A stretch of DNA of 64,000 nt from assembly GCF_047948215.1 (NCBI RefSeq), contig NC_134460.1, forward strand, positions 130,564,824-130,628,823, in the 5' to 3' direction. Below the pieces are notes generated by a model. It did no database searches. It was not told the origin of the DNA and saw only the letters and a program-made list of their open reading frames with translations. The DNA is from Lycorma delicatula (taxonomy: Eukaryota > Arthropoda > Insecta > Hemiptera > Fulgoridae). Positions 1 to 11,200 of this stretch are shown in pieces. Position 1 is the stretch's first letter; each line of letters begins with the position of its first letter. The translations under genes were made by a program, and so were the position numbers.

Positions 1-433
1 AATTGTCTTCTTCAAAAAATAATTATCATATATAAAACTTATCAACACTGAAACTTAAATTAAAATGAAAAACAATGAATTCCTACAGTATATAATTATT
101 AATTAGTAAAAAGAATAAACTTATAAATGATAAAATTCCAATCCACTGTTACAATGAAATATATTAAAAGAATGAGATTAACTAATACATAACAGATAAA
201 AAGAGTAACACTTCCAGTAAGTCTTGTAGTATTTTTGTAACATTCTTTTTAATTTTTATGGTTGCAATCAGAATTGCAGTTAAAAAAAAAAAACAAAATA
301 AAAATAATTTTTGTTAGCAGTATTTAAAATATACCTTTGATACTGTTATTATTAAAATCCAAACAGATCAATTTATAGAGACATTTTCGTAATCAATCGC
401 TACGCAGTGAAACCACTTTGGTTGCACTCTAAC
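1..433. other. AT-rich DNA, no gene seen
   Basis: Low-complexity AT-rich sequence downstream of the inhibitor gene. No coding block or repeat family that I recognise. Confidence 0.5.
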
Positions 434-440
434 TCAATAA

Positions 441-470
441 AAGGCATAATATTGATAAATATTATGCCTT
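441..470. repeat. Perfect 12-bp palindrome with 6-nt loop
   Basis: AAGGCATAATAT at 441-452 is the exact reverse complement of 459-470. A related TATTATCAATATTGATA stretch follows, so this may be the end of a MITE. Confidence 0.7.
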
Positions 471-633
471 AAATATTATCAATATTGATATTGAAAAATA
501 CCAAGTAGAAAGTTAGGAGAAATTCAAGCTGTATTGACTTAATAATGGCATTATCTTCTTCCTTTAACAAGAAGGACCTGAGGTTAGTTGTTGGACTCGC
601 TGAGCCCATCAGTAAATTATATGTCTTCAAACT

Positions 634-775
634 GGCTATCTCTGTGGTGGATTGGTAGCATCTCTGACTTTTATCCAGAGGTCCTGGGTTCAAATCCCAG
701 TCAGGCATGGCACTTTTAATATGCTAAAAATTTACAGTTTCATTTCCCACGTATGCTGTAGGTAAATGATTAAAA
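634..775 (+). repeat. tRNA-Lys-derived SINE (copy 1)
   Basis: Positions 634-710 resemble a tRNA. The T arm (CTGGG TTCAAAT CCCAG) is perfect, the B box is GGTTCAAATCC, and an A-box-like TGGATTGGTAGC precedes it. The anticodon loop CTTTTAT reads UUU (Lys). The 5' acceptor strand does not pair with the 3' side, so it is a derived element, not a working tRNA. The tail (GGCACTTTTAATATGCTAAAAATTT) recurs at 1383-1500. Confidence 0.65.
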
Positions 776-779
776 ATCT

Positions 780-1150
780 TCCACTTCAACTGCTTTACTA
801 AAGTCTTGAGCCACCTTTAGAAGGTTTTGCATTGTTTTTTAACAAAAATATCCTTCATGGAACATCTCACATTTTTCTTTTTTTTACTTGGCCTCCAATG
901 CTCTTTAGCATTTTACAATAAACATCTAATGTCCTTTTGGTTCAGTTTCAATAAATTTTGTTAATGCGGTTCCCAAACATTGGAGCCACATTATTTCATC
1001 ATTTAATAATGCTTTTTTGATTATTTTTGCCTTAGCAGTTAAGTGAATATGTACACATTGCTTAGGCTGTTCCTTGGTCCCTGCCCTAACGAAAACGACC
1101 TGAATACTGTCTAAATTACATTGCAGAAGGAAAATCAGGATATTCATTCC
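780..1150 (-). pseudogene. Coding-like relic of unknown identity
   Basis: The minus strand reads a protein-like stretch (LLQCNLDSIQVVFVRAGTKEQPKQ... LNDEIMWLQCLG... FIETEPKGH), then continues through several stops to about 780. Composition looks like decayed protein-coding sequence rather than random AT-rich DNA. I do not recognise the family. It sits between two SINE copies in the same orientation. Confidence 0.35.
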
Positions 1151-1382
1151 CCATTTTATTATACTCCTTAAGGGGTATTGAGGCTACTATGATTATTGTT
1201 TAAGTATTTTACACAAATTCCTTTGGAACCAATAAAAAATTCAGGAAACCTGAATGTCAAAATTTAATAGACTTACCCTTGAAATCTGTAGAATAAATTT
1301 GAAACTCAAGATATAGTTAAGCAATGTTTATTGTGCTCAATTTTTCAACTTCTTGAGCAAATTCATAAGTCACAATTAAATG

Positions 1383-1500
1383 CCTATCTCTGTCGGGAAG
1401 TGGTAGTACCCAAACTTTCATTCGGAGGTCCTGGTTAGGTATGGCATTTTTCATATGCTACAAAATTTCCATTTCATATTCTGATGTGCAAGCTTCCAGC
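1383..1500 (+). repeat. tRNA-derived SINE (copy 2, degraded)
   Basis: CCTATCTCTGT, a tRNA-like head with a partly deleted B box (GGTCCTGGTTAGG), and the shared tail TATGGCATTTTTCATATGCTA followed by a T- and A-rich end. Same orientation and family as 634-775. Confidence 0.6.
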
Positions 1501-2852
1501 TATATGGTGGATTAATCATCCAAAAAAAGACCTTTCCATCCCTTATCACAAAAATCTGATTGCTCCTATTCAAATTTCTATCACCAGTTTTTCACTGTGC
1601 TTTTACTTATTTATTCCCATCACAACTATTAATGGATTTTAGTAGGAGATTCATCTGCCAATGGGTTTATAGTGAGGTTACTGTCAACTATTACACATGC
1701 ACATCGTTATAGCAACAGGTTTACTTCCAAACAGTCAATGAGAATTCAGTTTTGGAGTATCCCTGTACTATTAGAATGTAAAAAAGAAAATTAATTAAAT
1801 CATGCTCAGCTATTCCCCATCTGAAAAGAATAGTAGTCAGAACAAATGTTTTATAAGAGCATAAAAATTTACGATGTAAAATATATAAATTAAATTAATA
1901 AATCTAGAACCACATTGTTTATTTTATAAGAGAAATGAATGTATACCAGAGTGGTAAAATGATGCATTTTACATATCACATTAAACTCTAAATCAACATT
2001 TTTCTATTGCATTGTAACATTTACAAACCATTCAGGATAGAAAACATTTCAGTTAAAAGCTTATTAAAATACAACTTAAAATTAATTAAGTAAAAATTAG
2101 ATAACATTTGAAAAGTAGTATAACGATAATGTTGAAGGCAAATCAAATAAATTTTTGAGGATGAATTACTTCTGAATTACACCCATGCTAGAACAGAAAT
2201 TAAAGTTATATTTGAATGGTTTACTTAAAAGTTTGTAAATAAGAAGTAAATATTAAAAAAAATTAAAAAATGACTGCCAACAAAAACATTACGCTTAATG
2301 TAGGATAATTTCTAACATAAGATAATTAAAGAGCATGCAGGTGTCAATTTTGTATATAGTATTTATGTATAGTAAAATTTTTTTAAATTTTTTAAATTTG
2401 TTTAATATGTATATACACACACACATGTTTTTATATAACTTATAGCACTTCCCGTAATGTAAGGATTCCAATGTGGGGGGGTTATGCACTTAAATTGGTT
2501 CAGCCACTGAGCTGCTATGGTGGAACAAAGAAACATACGTACACCCTAAATACATTACATACCTTTTTGGGGAGTTGTGTAATAATACATCTAACAGAAA
2601 TATGGAATTATTTATATACAAATTGCATCCTTGTGTATAAGATCATGTGTGGCACACCCAGTTAAAAATTAGCTACATATTATCAAAACTACTTCTGAAT
2701 TAAGCAAACACTACAAGGTAAATAATATTTACTCAGAAAGTGTGTATTATTTATAGTACCAACAAATTGAAGTTCATATTCGTAGAGGACAGCAGTACTG
2801 TTGTTCTGTTTGGCTATAGACAGAGATAGAGATATAACACAACAGTACCGCC
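1501..2852. other. AT-rich intergenic DNA
   Basis: No supported gene. A short CA run lies near 2413-2425, and a GC-richer patch at 2470-2580 looks repeat-derived but is unidentified. Confidence 0.45.
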
Positions 2853-2865
2853 TGGGCTTAGTCCT

Positions 2866-3233
2866 TTTTTTTCAGTTTAGCCTCTGGAGCCACCATAAAG
2901 TATTACTTCAGAGGATGAATGAGAAAGATATGTATGAATGTAAATAAAGTGTAGTTTTATACAGTCTCAAATTAACCATTCCTGAGATGTGTGGTTAATT
3001 GAAACCCAACCATGAATGTAAATAAAGTGTAGTTTTATATTGTCTCAAATCAACCATTCCTGAGATGTGTGGTTAATTGAAACCCAACCACCAAAGAACA
3101 CCGGTATCCACGATCTAGTATTCAAAATCTGTATAAAAGTAACTGCCTTTACTAGGATTTCAACCTTAGAACTCTTGACTTCAAAATCAGCTGATTTGTG
3201 ATGACGAGTTCACCACCAGACCAACTGGGTAGG
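2866..3233 (-). repeat. tRNA-derived SINE (family 2) with 13-bp target duplication and internal 78-bp tandem duplication
   Basis: TGGGCTTAGTCCT at 2853-2865 is repeated at 3234-3246 and brackets the element. The minus strand reads a tRNA-like head (CTGGTGGTGAACTCGTC, then the palindrome AAATCAGCTGATTTT), then GTGGTTGGGTTTCAATTAACC. A 78-bp internal unit starting at 2934 is repeated from 3012 with few changes. Confidence 0.85.
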
Positions 3234-3246
3234 TGGGCTTAGTCCT

Positions 3247-4091
3247 GCTGAACAAAGTGACATACTTGTCAATTTGTTCTAAACAAGAAATGTTGTCCAT
3301 TAAAGAGAGATTGCTGTATTTTTTGGAAACTGTAGTTTCTTTCTGATTACAGTAATAACCAATTAAAAATACTGTATTTATAATGAAATACATTTAACCT
3401 GCAATTAATTACAATAATTTAATTAAGTAAATGTTTTCATTAAGACGGTATCATAGTTCACAGCATTCTAATCTGATGTGATAATTTGGACATATAGGTT
3501 ATGTTATTACAACAAATTGGATACAGCTGCAGAATAAAAAATAAAATACAGTAATATGTTTTTATTAATTTATTAAATAATTAAACATTCAATACAATAA
3601 ATCCTAACCAGTTTCATCTGCACTTTCCATAGAACTATCTTCTGTGATAGGTCAATAACTCTCAATTTCTAAGCTTGACTCAGTTTCACTTCCAGCAGAA
3701 TTAATATTTCCCAATCTTTTTTGTACTAATGGTTGAAAATTCTGGCAAAATATGTAATTTTGCCAGAATTTCCAACATTAATTTCAATATTGTTCATGAA
3801 AAATCACACACACACATCTTTATTGTTCATGAAAAATCACACACATGCGCACACGTGCACACACACACACATGCACACATGTAGATGTACATACATGTTT
3901 ATTAGATATAAAAAAATTAAAAAAAAATTACATAAATTTTAACTAATTGTGTACTATTACTCATCATCACAAAACAGACATAAAGAGCTACTATCTATCC
4001 CAGATGACAGCCCCTTTGAATAAGAGTTTCAAATACATTAACTCAACAGAATAAAAATAAAATAAAATGAAACAAATTAAAAGTAAAACAA
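3247..4091. other. AT-rich DNA with CA-repeat patches
   Basis: No gene seen. (CA)n/(CACG)n tracts lie at about 3808-3896, where GTTCATGAAAAATCACACAC occurs twice (about 3793 and 3825). Confidence 0.5.
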
Positions 4092-4097
4092 TTTATT
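4092..4097 (-). promoter_or_regulatory. Candidate poly(A) signal for the inhibitor gene
   Basis: AATAAA on the minus strand, about 140 nt past the TGA stop at 4239. The hexamer is common by chance in such AT-rich DNA. Confidence 0.4.
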
Positions 4098-4238
4098 TTT
4101 ATTTTTTACTATTTACAATCTTAAAATAATCAAACAATTTAGCGGTTAATCATAAGCTTCTAAGAAATTAAGAAATGTTTTTTTTTTTTTAATTGAAAGA
4201 GGTAAAATAAAGGATTGTATTCATGGTTCTTTTGATAG

Positions 4239-4289
4239 TCAATGTTTCTTTGTACGTAAACCAGTCAAATGTTTCAATTCTTCAGGTTT
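4239..4289 (-). CDS. Inhibitor gene exon 3 (C-terminus and stop)
   Basis: This exon encodes KPEELKHLTGLRTKKH and a TGA stop at 4241-4239, after acceptor TTTCAG. It continues FTDR in phase 0 with the PEE-F/L pattern that follows the propeptide in the family (FTDLTPEEF in cathepsins). Unlike crammer, it has no cysteine here. The exon is short, so it rests on splice signals plus family pattern. Confidence 0.7.
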   Translation of the reverse strand, partial: KPEELKHLTGLRTKKH

Positions 4290-5210
4290 CTGAAAGAAAA
4301 ACATACTGTATTATATTAATTATAAAAGACAGGAGAAATAAAGAGTAAGAGTAGTAAGTCAGCTTATCTTTCATCAATTTCCTACTAACTTGAAGTCAAT
4401 GAGCTAGTTAATTAAAAGACTATAATCACAATTACAATGTTTCCTGCACAGAAAGAATAATACATTTCATAGTTAGATAAAACACTCTTCTTAGTGTACA
4501 GATTGGACAACGTAGTCTGAAAACTGTTTGTTAAAAAATCCTATTATGTGTACAAATAATTAATTTCCAATTTAAACCAAGTTTAACATAGTTAAAAAAT
4601 AAATATATATTTGGCTTTTATGGAAGTGAAACTTGGACAATCGGAGTATCTGAGAAGAAAAGATTAGAAGCTTTTGAAATGTGGTGCTATAGGAGAATGT
4701 TAAAAATCAGATGGGTGGATAAAGTGACAAATGAAGAGGGGTATTGCGGCAAATAGATGAAGAAAGAAGCATTTGGAAAAATATAGTTAAAAGAAGAGAC
4801 AGACTTATAGGCCACATACTAAGGCATCCTGGAATAGTCGCTTTAATATTGGAAGGACAGGTAGAAGGGAAAAATTGTGTAGGCAGGCCACCTTTGGAGT
4901 ATGTAAAACAAATTGTTAGGGATGTAGGGTGTAGAGGGTATACTGAAATGAAACGACTAGCACTAGATAGGGAATCTTGGAGAGCTGCATCAAACCAGTC
5001 AAATAACTGAAGACAAAAAAAAAATTTGGCTTTTAAAAATTGAAAAGGATTTAAACTAATGAAAATTTTATAATTTACTCATAACTTAAAAAAATATATA
5101 TTTTAACACACCAAAAACTTTATATAATATAGTCAGCAACAGTGAAACATAAATATTCTCATGTGTGTATGTGTATGTATGTATGTACATGTGTGTGTGT
5201 GTGTGTGTGT

Positions 5211-5268
<58 letters not shown>

Positions 5269-8200
5269 GTTTTATTATTATGAATAATGTAACATATAAA
5301 ACTAGTGTCCTAAAATATCAAAGATTCTAAAATTACTTTTCCAAATGATATGTCCCATGTTCTATATTATGGTTAATTATATGTTCTGTTGGATGTATCC
5401 ACCCATTACAGTGTGTGATGTCCTGTATATTATTATACTGCATTTGCTGTAGCATCCTTAACATTGAATAAGGTAATACTACTGTCTCTCACATAAGGTT
5501 TTTTACTCTACATTAAATAAGACAAATTTGCTTTCAGTCATTATAAACTATATGAGTAAAATAATGTATACCAATACTTCATGTATACCATTACTAATAT
5601 CTACCTTTAATGGTTTCATATTAGTAATGCAATATATTTTATTATCTAATGAATTTTATATTTCTAATGATTTCTTTTAAATCTTTGATGGAAGGTAAAT
5701 CATTGTTGTGTAGTAAAACCTACTACTGGATGTTGTGGCACACCTACTAAAACTATTACAAATTGGTACCAATAATTATAGTAATATTTCTACATATTAT
5801 TTTAGAATATTTTATTCAGAAAATAATCTAAACCAAATCATATTTAACTGTTACACATATTTTTCTCTATAATTTCTGAGTAAAATTTACTGCAGTTTAA
5901 CAAAAAAAAGGCATCTAAGTTTGAGGTGTTACAATTTTTTCAAGCTGTTTAATTACCATTATAAATAAACAGCTGTTTAATCTTATAAATCAAACATAAC
6001 AAAACATCATATAACGAATGATATATCATATTATTTTTGAATATTTTTAATTATTGATAGTAGATTATTGATATATATTCTAACCTAGTAATGAATACTG
6101 AGGGACTCTAGCCTGTGCAGTTTCTTCTGGATTCATATTTGTTCCTACACATTACTTCCTGCCACAGGAAATGATTTAAATCAATAATGTAAAACTAATA
6201 TACATATTATCTCTGATTTCTAGGAAAAGAGTTTGAAATACACATAATCAAAAGCTTTACTAACAGCTTTAAGAACAATGTCTTCATAAAACTCTACCAC
6301 TACCTATTGCTTCCATAACAATTATCACCTTTTCTATAAAAGTTACTAAGGTGCTACTTTTCATAGATTGTCTGAACCTGTGTATCTCTGCAAGTAAAAT
6401 ATTATTTCCTCACAAATGAAATTTTAACTTATTCAATAATGAAAATAATATAATCTATTCAATGGTCCAAGTATGCTGCAAATGGAACTTAACAAGATAA
6501 TTCCCCAAAAAATTAAATTGATTTCACATAAATATTAATGGCAAACAACAAGTTTAAATTATCCAAATTTTTGCAATAATTTTTTACTAATTTTTCCTTG
6601 TCATTCTGTAGACAGAAATTCTGTGAATGTTCGTTTTCAGCCAAACAACTGATGTATCACCAAACTGAATGAAATATGCCAGCAACACATACAGTAAAAA
6701 AATGGTTCCTGATAACTCATAAAGCCCCTTGTTATTTAACTTTTGTGACTGTATGAAAACTCACATATAAGTTCTATTAGTCTGAATAAGTAAAGTTAGG
6801 CTTGCCATACGTCCCAGAATTAGCCCAGACAGTCCTGGTTTTTTAGTGTTGTCCAGGGTTGCAAAAATAACCGGGGTTTGAGAATTTTATGACTGGCAAG
6901 GATTTTTTTTAATTTTAGACCTACATGTTTAACATCAAGTTTTAAAAATTCTCTTACGGCTGTATATCTCTCAGCCGACCTTGGAGCAAGCGCTGATGTC
7001 GATTTTCACAGAGGCGTGGTTACCGGTCTCACCACAACTTTTTACTTAGTCATTTTGGCAACACAACAGGGGCAGTGTGTTTATATTATTTTAGAGTGTA
7101 AAATAACTCGTCTACACATTTTTGATTATTTTATCCTTATTCATTTTTTGTCTCATTGTTTAGCAATGGGCATAGGTAAATGTGTGTTTAATGTTAACCT
7201 GCAACAGGAATATAAATTTTTGAAATTGTGTAATGATAGAAACAATGAACATGTTTATTGCACACTATGTACTGGAGAATTTTCTGTTGCACATAAAGTA
7301 AAGGGTGATATTCAAGACCACATGAAAACAGCTAACCATAGGAGTGCTATTAATGCTATTGCTACAGCAAACATAAGAGATTTTTTTATAGCTAAAGATG
7401 GAAAAACAATAACAGTGATCTGGAGTGTGCTGCTAAACAAGCTGAATTTTCATACCACACTGGTAGACACGAACTCAGTTTCAAAATGTCAGACTGCACA
7501 TCTAAACTGGTTAAAAAGTTATATGACCCAAAATTTTCATCTGCTGGAACCAAAACCAATGCAATTATTGTTAACGTTATTTCGCATTTATATTTAATAA
7601 TGTGTTGCGTTCTTTGGAAAACATTAATTATGTAACAGTAACGATGGATAGCTCAAACAGAAGTGAAGTAAAACTTGTTCTGATTGTTGTAAGATATTTC
7701 AGTCTGAAGGAGGGAATTCAAGTTAAATTTTTAAATTTTGATGAAGTGTCAGGTGAAACTGCTCAAATTTTGACTCAGTATCTTTTACAGTGTGTGAAAA
7801 AATACAAACTTGAAGAAAACTTGGTTTATTATACAGTTGATAACACTAAAAGTAATTTTGGTGGTGTGAAAAGAAACATGAATGAAAATGTGTTCAGAAA
7901 AGTTCAAAGTGATTTAGATAGACCTATTTTAGGAATTGGGTGTTCAGCTCACACTGTTCACAATTCAGTACAAACAGCATGTGATTCTCTACCCCTGGAC
8001 ATAGAAGTTGTTGTTATAAAAATTTATAAATATTTTCACTTATATACATTAAGAGAAACGAAACTTAAATAGTTCTGTGAATCTGTGGAAACAGATTACA
8101 AAAAATTATTATCTCATAGCAGCAAAGGTTCCTTAATTTGTTACCTGCAATACAAAGAATTCTTTCTATTTTTGAAGGCCTAAAATCATACTTCTTATCT

Positions 8201-11200
8201 TGTGACAAATGCCCAAAATTATTATTTGATTTTTTGAAAATCTAGAAAGTGAACTGTTTTTGAAATTTTTGTATGGTACTCTACAGTTATTTAATAATGT
8301 AGTTCTGAAATTGGAAGCTAATTCTATCACAGCAACAGAAACATTTCAGACATATTCTGAATTAATTTGTCAACTTCAGATAAGAAAAACCCACAAATTT
8401 ATACCATCTTCTGCCAAAGAATGCACTCTACAAGAAAATAATGATATTCAGGAACAAAAATTCTTCTCAAGCATAGACAACTTTTATAATTCAATTATAC
8501 TTAAAGTTGTGGAGAACCAGTTTTGGTAAAGTTAGTAAGTTTCAGTGAATAAATTTACGAACTGAAATTGCCTTATTCGATTTAGAAGAAAGTGTACAGG
8601 TGCACAATGAAATTATAAAAGATTCCATAAATGTTGATGACCTATTTGATGAACATACATTGCTGAACCAGGTAATTCAAAACCAAAGGGTAGGTTGTGG
8701 TTCAAGTTCTGAAAAAGTATCAGATACTACTGAAAAGAAATGGAAAGCAATTTTTAAGGTGTTTCTAAAGACTGATATTTCATGTTGCAATATTTCTAAA
8801 ATGGTTGAGTTTATGATGTCTTTGCATGGGATATTTGCTTCAGCTGAGAGAGTTTTTTCAATTATGGGGAACATTTGGTCTGCAGAAAGGGGTAGACTTT
8901 CAGTATCTACTGTTAAGCATCTGCTAAATGTAAAAATTAATTCAAAACTTTTTTGTTGTGAATTTTATGACATAATTAGAACAAACAAACCATTTCTTAA
9001 AAATAATCATGTCTAGTGAAAAATACAACTGAATAAATAAAGTTTAATGTTTCAGCAAACTGTTAACATTTTTAAGTAATTTCAGAAATATGTCCTGGGA
9101 TAGAACCAAAAAAATAAGGTAAGCCTAATAAAGTAACATTAAATATTAGTTGCATTATTAAATACTTACTCTATCAGTAAACTGATTAACACCTTGAATA
9201 TATGTTTCTGTTCCTTCACTATATTTTTTATTATGTTCTTTTATTATCTTAACATTTTCAATAAAAATGTTATGACGTTCTGCTTCCTCATTTGGTTCAA
9301 CATAATTTCTATTAAAATTTTTCTGAAACAATTTAAATGAATGTAACATTCATAATAAATATTTATAGAAAATAATTTATTGAATACTTCAAATTACTTA
9401 ACTATAGTGCTGCTGTCTTATATTCTGTTTCCTTTCTTTCTTTTTTCCTGTTTAGCCTCCGGTAACTACCGTTTAGATAATTCTTCAGAGGATGAATGAG
9501 GATGATATGTATGAGTGTAAATGAAGTGTAGTCTTGTACATTCTCAGTTCCACCATTCTTGAGATGTGTGGTTAATTGAAACCCAACCACCAAAGAACAC
9601 CGGTATCCACGATCTAGTATTCAAATCCGTGTAAAAATAAGTGGCTTTACTAGGACTTGAACGCTGTATAACTCTCGACTTCCAAATCAGCTGATTTGGG
9701 AAGACGTGTTAACCACTAGACCAACCCGGTGGGTTTATATTCTGTTTCCGAGACTGCAAATATTACACCAAATACTTCACTGATTTAATATATTTTTAAA
9801 ACTAATAAAAGTTAAGCAATTTTAAATAACAATAGTAAACAGTAAACTTGATAACTCTTGTCTTGTCTCATTAACTTTTTCATGTTTGATTAGAAAGTGC
9901 TTTTTATTAATCTTTTTATTTTATTTATTTTTGAATTTTTTTACTAATAGTATAATATATTATTCAATTTATAAATAACAATTTTGATTAATTTTCTTGA
10001 ATGAGCGTAGCAAAACTTGAATTAAATTTTAAAAAATTAAATTAACTAACAGTTTGTCTGAACTAATTATCATTTTCAAATTTTAATTTTTCATTAATTA
10101 TGATATTAATTGTAATAGCAATATATTATTCTTTTTCAAGAATGTTAGATTTTAATTTTTAAACTTTGTATCTTCAAATTCTGAAACAATGAGTCTATAT
10201 ATTTTTATTTTATTTATTTATTTTCTTGTTTCAATGTAATTGCTACTCCACCTACTTGTACTGGTCTGGTGGCTACCTTGTCACAAAACAATTGTTTAAC
10301 AGCTGATTTTCAAAGTTGAAGGTTCTGAGGTTCAAATCCTAGTAAAAGTTAATTGCTTTTATACAGATTTGAGTACTAGACAGTGGTTACCAGTGTAATT
10401 TGGTGGTTGAGATTCAATTAACCACACATCTCAGTAATGGTTTGCATGAGTCTGTACACTTCATTTCTCTACACCTCATTTACATGTCATACATATAATA
10501 TATCATCCTCATCTCCTGGGGTGCGGGAAGTTACTTATTGTTCACTAGTTGAACAGATTGCAACGTATACATTAGGAAAGAAAAAAATGTAATCACTGTA
10601 ATTATATTTTACTCATTATTTTTATAAACTTGCAAGCACTTTAGGAAAATGTTTTAAAGACTCTCTATCGTACCTATGTAATTTTTTTTTGTTTCTTTTT
10701 TTTACCACACTTTATTTTACATACATCTGAAGAATTTGTTCACAGAAGGGCTTGTTTATATGCTACAGCTGAAAAATGTAGAACTGAATAATCACTTAAA
10801 TTGATTTAGAAAATTATTTTCTGGTCAATATGACATTGTTCTGAAATCAACAAATAATTTTATTTTTATGTCCCACAACAAAAAGAAAACTAAACTCATT
10901 ACAAAGAATACATAACTTAAAATAAAATAAGCAACTATAGGTTTTTATCAAACAACTTACAGAAATTTTAATCAAAAGTAAACAAATAAATACAGTAAAT
11001 AATAGACTAATTAACATGCAATATTCTGCAATAGATTTATAACACATGCAATGTTCATAACACAATAAACAGTAAATGTACTAAAATTTAAACTTTGGTA
11101 AACAAGGCAGAAATAAACAATAAAAATGCAGTAAAACTCATGAAAAAAATTAGGAGATCAAATAGAAAAGCTTATTTATTTACATATTACCATTATGTAA

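Noticed and set aside
634..710. Functional tRNA-Lys gene
   Set aside because: The T arm is perfect, but the 5' acceptor strand does not pair and a related decayed copy with the same tail lies at 1383-1500, so it is a SINE head.
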